Assembly (NCBI GenBank): GCA_029978465.1
Contig: JAPOJK010000004.1
Coordinates: forward strand, 1 to 33,935
DNA length: 33,935 nt
Source of the DNA: Actinomycetota bacterium
GTDB lineage: Bacteria > Actinomycetota > Actinomycetes > Nanopelagicales > Nanopelagicaceae
Direction of reading: 5' to 3'
The notes below the pieces were generated by a model. That model searched no databases and was not told where the DNA came from. It saw nothing but the letters and a program-made list of their open reading frames with translations. The translations under genes were made by a program, and so were the position numbers. Positions 28,880 through 33,935 of the stretch are shown here, in pieces (positions within the stretch are counted from its first letter, which is position 1; each line of letters begins with the position of its first letter).

Positions 28880-31594
28880 TTATGCTCGCTTTTTCTCGCG
28901 CATCTCGAAACACTGAACGATGTCGCCTGGTGCGATCTCCTTCATGTTTCCAAGGCCAATACCGCACTCAAATCCTTCACGGACTTCGGTGGCATCATCC
29001 TTGAAGCGCTTGAGCGAATCAATGGAGAGGTTATCAACCAAGACAGCGCCATTACGCAAGATTCTTGCCTTAGCGTTACGACGGATAACTCCATCCTTAA
29101 CTACAGAACCTGCGATGTTTCCAGCCTTAGATGATTTGAAGATCTCGCGAACTTCAGCGGTGCCGATGATCGCCTCTTCGTACTCAGGCTTGAGCAAGCC
29201 CTTGAGAGACATTTCAATCTCTTCAATTGCGTTGTAAATAACTGAGTAGAAGCGAACTTCGACGCCCTCTTGATCTGCGTAGATCGCAGTTTGTGGTTCT
29301 GGCTTAACGTTAAAGCCGATCACAACTGCAGTTGAAGCAGATGCCAAGGTGATATCGCTCTTGGTAATTGCACCAACGCCGCGGTGAATAACGCGAAGAT
29401 CAACTTCAGCGCCAACATCTAGCTGCATCAACGCATCTTCGAGCGCTTCAACAGAACCAGATACGTCACCCTTGAGGATCAGGTTAAGTGTAGAAATCTT
29501 GGATTGCTCCATGAAGTCTTCAAGTGAAACCTTCTTGCGAGCCTTTGCGAGTTGAGCATTTCGCTCAGCTGCCTGACGCTTTTCAGCGATCTGACGCGCG
29601 GTACGGTCTTCATCAGCAACAAGGAAGGTATCGCCTGCACTTGGTACAGATGTAAATCCGAGTACCTGAACTGGACGTGATGGTCCAGCGGTTTCAACAT
29701 TGTCACCATTCTCATCCAACATCGCACGAACGCGACCAAATGCACTTCCGGCAACGATTGCATCACCGATTTTTAATGTTCCCCGTTGTACAAGAACAGT
29801 TGCAACTGGGCCACGACCACGGTCGAGGTGAGCTTCAATAGCAACACCACGAGCATCATCTTCAGCGATTGCGCGAAGATCGATTGCTGCATCTGCCGTT
29901 AGAAGAATCGAATCGATTAACTGATCGATACCTATTCCAGACTTAGCTGAAACATCAACAAATATTGTCTCGCCGCCGTACTCTTCAGCGATCAAGTTGT
30001 ACTCAGTTAATTGCTGGCGAACCTTGTCTGGGTTTGCGCCTTCCTTATCAACCTTGTTAACAGCTACAACGATTGGAACATCAGCGGCTTGAGCGTGGTT
30101 TAACGCTTCAATCGTCTGAGGCATGATTCCATCATCTGCAGCAACAACCAGAACAGCGATATCAGTTACCTTCGCACCACGTGCACGCATAGCGGTAAAC
30201 GCCTCGTGACCAGGTGTATCGATAAATGTGATTGCGCGATTAGTTCCATCGTGATCATGGTGAATTTGGTACGCACCGATGTGCTGCGTAATTCCACCAG
30301 CCTCACCCTTCATAACCTCTGATTTACGAATCGCATCCAGAAGTGATGTCTTACCGTGATCGACGTGACCCATAACAGTTACAACTGGAGGACGTGCAAC
30401 AAGTGAATCTTGATCTACATCTGTTAACTCACCTGCAAGATCGATATCGAAATCTTGTAGCAATTCGCGGTCTTCATCTTCTGGGCTAACAATTTGAATG
30501 TCATAACCCAGTTGAACACCAAGAATTTCAAAGGTATCTGCATCAACAGATTGAGTTGCAGTAACCATTTCACCTAAGTGGAATAGCGCTGCTACTAATG
30601 CTGCTGGATCTGCACCAATCTTGTCTGCGAAATCTGCCAAAGAGGCTCCACGGCGCATGCGAACTGGAGTCTTGCCATCACCATGAGGAATAACTGCGCC
30701 ACCAAGTTGTGGTGCCTGCATATTGTCGAACTCATCACGTAACGCCTTACGAGACTTTTGTTTACGTCCTGACTTCTTACTTGCATTCTTTCCAAATGCT
30801 CCACCTGCACCACCACGTTGTGGTGGACGACCGCCACCTGGACGCTGTGGACCACCAGTTGGTGCACCAGCTCCTGGAGTGTTTGATTTGTATGGAGATG
30901 AAGATGATGGTGCAGATGATCCACCTGGACGTGGAGTAAATCCACCACCAGCAGGACGCGGTGCACCAGGACGTGCCGCAAAACCTGGACGAACAGAACC
31001 TGGACGTGAACCGGCCATTCCTGGTCGCGGTGCGCCACTTCCTTGTCCACCTGCAGGACGTTGTGGTGGACGCGGTACTGCGCCACCAGTTGAAAATGGA
31101 TTATTGCCAGGACGTGGTGGGCGTGGAACTGCGCCACCAGTTGAAAATGGATTGTTACCAGGTCGTGGTGCTGGAGCGGATGGCTTTGAAGTTGGTGTTG
31201 GCGCAGCAGGTGCTGGAGATCCAGCGTTTTCAGCTGCACGCTCTGCAGCCTCATGCTTTGCAGCCTCTTCCTTATTAGCAATCGACTTAGCTTGCTCAAG
31301 TTTGAGCGCTTCAATATCGACACCAAGTTCAGCAGCTAACTCCGCTGCCTGCTCTGCGCTGACCTCGCCCTTTGGCTTTGCAGCTGCTTTCTTAGCTGCA
31401 GCCTTTTTGACAGGCTTCTTCTCCTCGACCGGTTTTGCATCGGGATACATTTCGATCAACTTGCGCACTACTGGCGCTTCTACTGTTGATGATGCGGAGC
31501 GAACAAACTCGCCCATTTCTTGGAGTTTTGCAAGGACAACCTTGCTCTCCATACCGAGTTGTTTTGCCAACTCATGTACGCGGACCTTTGACAC
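28880..31594 (-). CDS. infB: Translation initiation factor IF-2
   Basis: [49 protein letters not shown]-2 N-terminal [14 protein letters not shown] start at 31594 favoured. Confidence 0.97.
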   Translation of the reverse strand: MSKVRVHELAKQLGMESKVVLAKLQEMGEFVRSASSTVEAPVVRKLIEMYPDAKPVEEKKPVKKAAAKKAAAKPKGEVSAEQAAELAAELGVDIEALKLEQAKSIANKEEAAKHEAAERAAENAGSPAPAAPTPTSKPSAPAPRPGNNPFSTGGAVPRPPRPGNNPFSTGGAVPRPPQRPAGGQGSGAPRPGMAGSRPGSVRPGFAARPGAPRPAGGGFTPRPGGSSAPSSSSPYKSNTPGAGAPTGGPQRPGGGRPPQRGGAGGAFGKNASKKSGRKQKSRKALRDEFDNMQAPQLGGAVIPHGDGKTPVRMRRGASLADFADKIGADPAALVAALFHLGEMVTATQSVDADTFEILGVQLGYDIQIVSPEDEDRELLQDFDIDLAGELTDVDQDSLVARPPVVTVMGHVDHGKTSLLDAIRKSEVMKGEAGGITQHIGAYQIHHDHDGTNRAITFIDTPGHEAFTAMRARGAKVTDIAVLVVAADDGIMPQTIEALNHAQAADVPIVVAVNKVDKEGANPDKVRQQLTEYNLIAEEYGGETIFVDVSAKSGIGIDQLIDSILLTADAAIDLRAIAEDDARGVAIEAHLDRGRGPVATVLVQRGTLKIGDAIVAGSAFGRVRAMLDENGDNVETAGPSRPVQVLGFTSVPSAGDTFLVADEDRTARQIAEKRQAAERNAQLAKARKKVSLEDFMEQSKISTLNLILKGDVSGSVEALEDALMQLDVGAEVDLRVIHRGVGAITKSDITLASASTAVVIGFNVKPEPQTAIYADQEGVEVRFYSVIYNAIEEIEMSLKGLLKPEYEEAIIGTAEVREIFKSSKAGNIAGSVVKDGVIRRNAKARILRNGAVLVDNLSIDSLKRFKDDATEVREGFECGIGLGNMKEIAPGDIVQCFEMREKKRA
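31064..31165. repeat. Tandem 51-bp repeat (two copies) inside the infB linker
   Basis: Encodes [17 protein letters not shown] twice; matching DNA GCGCCACCAGTTGAAAATGGATT at 31080 and 31131. Confidence 0.9.
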
Positions 31595-31684
31595 ATTTCT
31601 CCTGTCTTGGCCCGCATTTCTCAAATGCAAGCCTTAGTTGAACGACCTCATAGTTCTAACGAGCTCATTTGAGTTTCATAACTT

Positions 31685-31993
31685 TCATATCCATTCGTTT
31701 GTTAGTAAGTACTGCTGAAGTTCCGATACATCGATCTCTTCAGTCTGCGCCTTATTTCTCTTAAAGGCGAAAACAAAAGCTCCTCGACTAATCGCACTTT
31801 CTGCACATTTCTTGTGGAGCCAAGCGCCGCGACCTGCTGCGCCACCCTTGAGATCTGGAATTACTTTTCCATCAACCAAGACCACTCGAATTAATGCTGA
31901 AGGGTTTGCCCTCTTGCGGCAGCCAATACAGCTACGAACAGGAAGGGTTACATCCAACGGCTTAATGGTATCCGAGCCTTGCTTACTTCTCAT
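31685..31993 (-). CDS. ylxR: YlxR (RnpM) family RNA-binding protein
   Basis: PVRSCIGCRKRANPSALIRVVLVDGKVIPDLKGGAAGRGAWLHKKC; between nusA and infB. Confidence 0.94.
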   Translation of the reverse strand: MRSKQGSDTIKPLDVTLPVRSCIGCRKRANPSALIRVVLVDGKVIPDLKGGAAGRGAWLHKKCAESAISRGAFVFAFKRNKAQTEEIDVSELQQYLLTNEWI

Positions 31994-32982
31994 AATGACG
32001 AGTCTGCAGGCGCGCTTTCAACGGTATCTGGATGGATATCAATACGCCATCCAGTTAGACGTGCTGCTAGGCGAGCGTTCTGCCCATCCTTACCAATCGC
32101 CAATGAAAGCTGGTAATCAGGAACTGTCACCTTTGCGCTGCGTGTGGCTAAGTCTGTGATTTCGACTTTACTTACCTTTGCAGGGGCAAGTGCTGCAGCG
32201 ACAAACTCTGCAGGATCTTCAGACCAATCAACGATGTCAATCTTTTCACCGTGCAGCTCATCCATTACCGCACGTGCACGAGATCCCATTGGACCGATCA
32301 ATGAACCCTTAGGACTAACTCCTGCGCGATGTGTTTTCACTGCAAGTTTGGTGCGATGACCTGCTTCACGTGCAACCGCCATGATTTCAACGATTCGATC
32401 ATTAATTTCTGGAACCTCAAAGGCAAAGAGTTGTTTAACGAGCGCTGGGTGAGAACGTGACAACATGATTTCTGGGCCCTTAAGCCCTTGCTTTACTTCC
32501 ACAACAAAACACTTAATTCGATCGCCGTGGTTGTACACCTCGCCAGGAACTTGTTCCTGAGGCGGGATACGTCCTTCTACTCGACCAAGGTTGACGTTAA
32601 TCATCTTTGGATCGCGACCTTGTTGGACAACTCCAGAGATAACATCTCCGACAGATGCGGTGAACTCGCCAACGATTTCTGCATCATTGGTTTCGCGCAT
32701 CTTTAGCTTGATAATCTGTCGCGCAGTTGATGTGGCAACACGAGAAAAACCGTCAGGTGAATCAACCTCTTCGCTAATGCGAGTTCCATCTTCTCCGAAA
32801 ATTGGTACCAGGATTTGAATTTCGCCGGTCTCGCGATCTAAGTGCGCTCTGGCATGACGCTTTGCGGTATCGGTCTGGTTATAGGCACCTAGTACCGCAA
32901 CTTCGATTGCATAAATAAGCTCTTCAAGCGGAATGTCTTTTTCTGTGGTTAAGGCGGCAAGCGCTGACATCTCTACATGCAT
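31990..32982 (-). CDS. nusA: Transcription termination/antitermination factor NusA
   Basis: LSRSHPALVKQLFAFEVPEINDRIVEIMAVAREAGHRTKLAV; GPMGSRARAVMDELHGEKIDIVDWSEDPAEFVAAALAPAK; KH domains. Confidence 0.97.
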   Translation of the reverse strand: MHVEMSALAALTTEKDIPLEELIYAIEVAVLGAYNQTDTAKRHARAHLDRETGEIQILVPIFGEDGTRISEEVDSPDGFSRVATSTARQIIKLKMRETNDAEIVGEFTASVGDVISGVVQQGRDPKMINVNLGRVEGRIPPQEQVPGEVYNHGDRIKCFVVEVKQGLKGPEIMLSRSHPALVKQLFAFEVPEINDRIVEIMAVAREAGHRTKLAVKTHRAGVSPKGSLIGPMGSRARAVMDELHGEKIDIVDWSEDPAEFVAAALAPAKVSKVEITDLATRSAKVTVPDYQLSLAIGKDGQNARLAARLTGWRIDIHPDTVESAPADSSL

Positions 32983-33452
32983 TAGATCTCATCCTTACGA
33001 TTGAATTCGATCTCGACTTGAGCTTTCTTGATATCTGCAAAATTAACTTCGTGAGTCTTCATGCGACCCTTAATGTTTTCAATGAGTACCGCTCGAACAT
33101 CATCAAACTCTGTAAGACGACCAGAAACTTCGGTCTCATCCATCAAGGTAACTTTTACAATTCGAGTTAAGTTCTTGGTCCAGTGACGTGGCAGAGTTAA
33201 TGGGCGTTCAATTCCGGGCGATGTCACCTCTAATGTAAAAGCCTCTGTGAGCAAAGGTGATTCATCTAAAATTGCAGAGATTTCACGGCTTACGACCGTA
33301 ACCTCATCCAGGCTTAAGGGCCTTAATCCATCCACCATGCAGGTAACGATTCGGTGATTGCCAGGATTACTTGTGAAAACTTCCTCTAGAAAGAAGCCTG
33401 CGCTTTCAACAGCAGGGCGGATTAAATCGGCGATTGAATCTTTAAGGGCCAC
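32982..33452 (-). CDS. rimP: Ribosome maturation factor RimP
   Basis: 156 aa; LEEVFTSNPGNHRIVTCMVDG...LDEVTVVSREISAILDE...FTLEVTSPGIERPLTLPRHWTKNL. Confidence 0.95.
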   Translation of the reverse strand: MALKDSIADLIRPAVESAGFFLEEVFTSNPGNHRIVTCMVDGLRPLSLDEVTVVSREISAILDESPLLTEAFTLEVTSPGIERPLTLPRHWTKNLTRIVKVTLMDETEVSGRLTEFDDVRAVLIENIKGRMKTHEVNFADIKKAQVEIEFNRKDEI

Positions 33453-33499
33453 AAATCTCTTCTTTCTATTAAGTTGTGGCGTTAGTGTAACCCAAACAA

Positions 33500-33935
33500 T
33501 TAGAAGGTATCAATTCCTACCTTGATAATCAGCGCAACTGTGACAATTAAGAAAACTTTACGCACCAAGGTTGAGCCCCCCTTGATGGCAAGACGTGAGC
33601 CAAGGATCGCTCCTGAAATATTGGCAACACCCATAATGATTCCAATTTGCCATATAACTGCGCCATTGAATCCAAAGATCATGATGGCGCCAACATTTGT
33701 AGCCACATTCACAACCTTTGCGATTGCACTAGCGGTAATGAAGGCGTAACCAAGGGATACAACCAAAATAAGCATCAGGAAGGATCCGGTTCCTGGTCCA
33801 AAGATGCCATCGTAAAAACCGATCACCGCTCCAGCAAATGCTGCAATTTGAATTCGCTGCTTTGGACGATGGCGAAGATTTTCATACTTACCTAAATCTG
33901 GTTTAAACCAGGTGTAAATCGCAACAACAATCAGC
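33500..33935 (-). CDS. TSUP (TauE/SafE/DUF81) family sulfite/anion permease, partial (N-terminus beyond right window edge)
   Basis: Manual extension past the track start: LIVVAIYTWFKPDLGKYENLRHRPKQRIQIAAFAGAVIGFYDGIFGPGTGSFLMLILVVSLGYAFITASAIAKVVNVATNVGAIMIF. Confidence 0.9.
   Translation of the reverse strand, partial: LIVVAIYTWFKPDLGKYENLRHRPKQRIQIAAFAGAVIGFYDGIFGPGTGSFLMLILVVSLGYAFITASAIAKVVNVATNVGAIMIFGFNGAVIWQIGIIMGVANISGAILGSRLAIKGGSTLVRKVFLIVTVALIIKVGIDTF

Noticed and set aside
30595-31326. 243-aa His/Leu/Val-rich minus-strand ORF
   Set aside because: Alternative frame of the infB linker; repetitive composition is an out-of-frame artefact.
30723-31637. 304-aa Gly/Pro/Arg-rich + strand ORF
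   Set aside because: Exact antisense of the low-complexity infB linker; composition is a by-product of the GC-biased repeat on the coding strand.

Overview
This is a dense, mostly minus-strand block of core housekeeping genes from a compact, moderate-GC actinobacterium. Synteny and short intergenic gaps suggest a streamlined freshwater lineage such as Nanopelagicales, but that placement is inference. Gene order along the + coordinates: partial thiL, stand-alone AsnC/Lrp RAM domain, ddl-gpsA-plsC, lysine-tailed HU, leuD-leuC with divergent IclR (NdgR/LtbR), recX-recA, divergent short YaaA, alpha/beta hydrolase, DUF3046, TetR, ClgR-like, CinA C-terminal domain, pgsA, rimO, RodZ-like, ftsK, rnj, dapA, thyX, azlC-azlD, glutaredoxin-like, dapB, M16 peptidase, pnp, rpsO, ribF, truB, rbfA, infB, ylxR, nusA, rimP and a partial TSUP permease. 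I see no mobile element, CRISPR array, rRNA, tRNA or defence island, and no clearly novel multi-gene system. The signals most worth a second look are regulatory: (1) a near-consensus actinobacterial SOS box in the recA/yaaA divergent region, beside an unusually short YaaA; (2) an hup leader whose 5' CCCCUUAU can pair with the HU Shine-Dalgarno region; (3) a folded rpsO-pnp spacer; (4) a nested-overlap clgR-tetR-DUF3046 cassette ending in an AA degron-like tail; (5) a 41-bp tail-to-tail ndgR/recX overlap; (6) repeated TANNNT-N6/7-start-codon leaderless promoter geometry. All calls come from reading the sequence by eye; no searches or folding programs were run.
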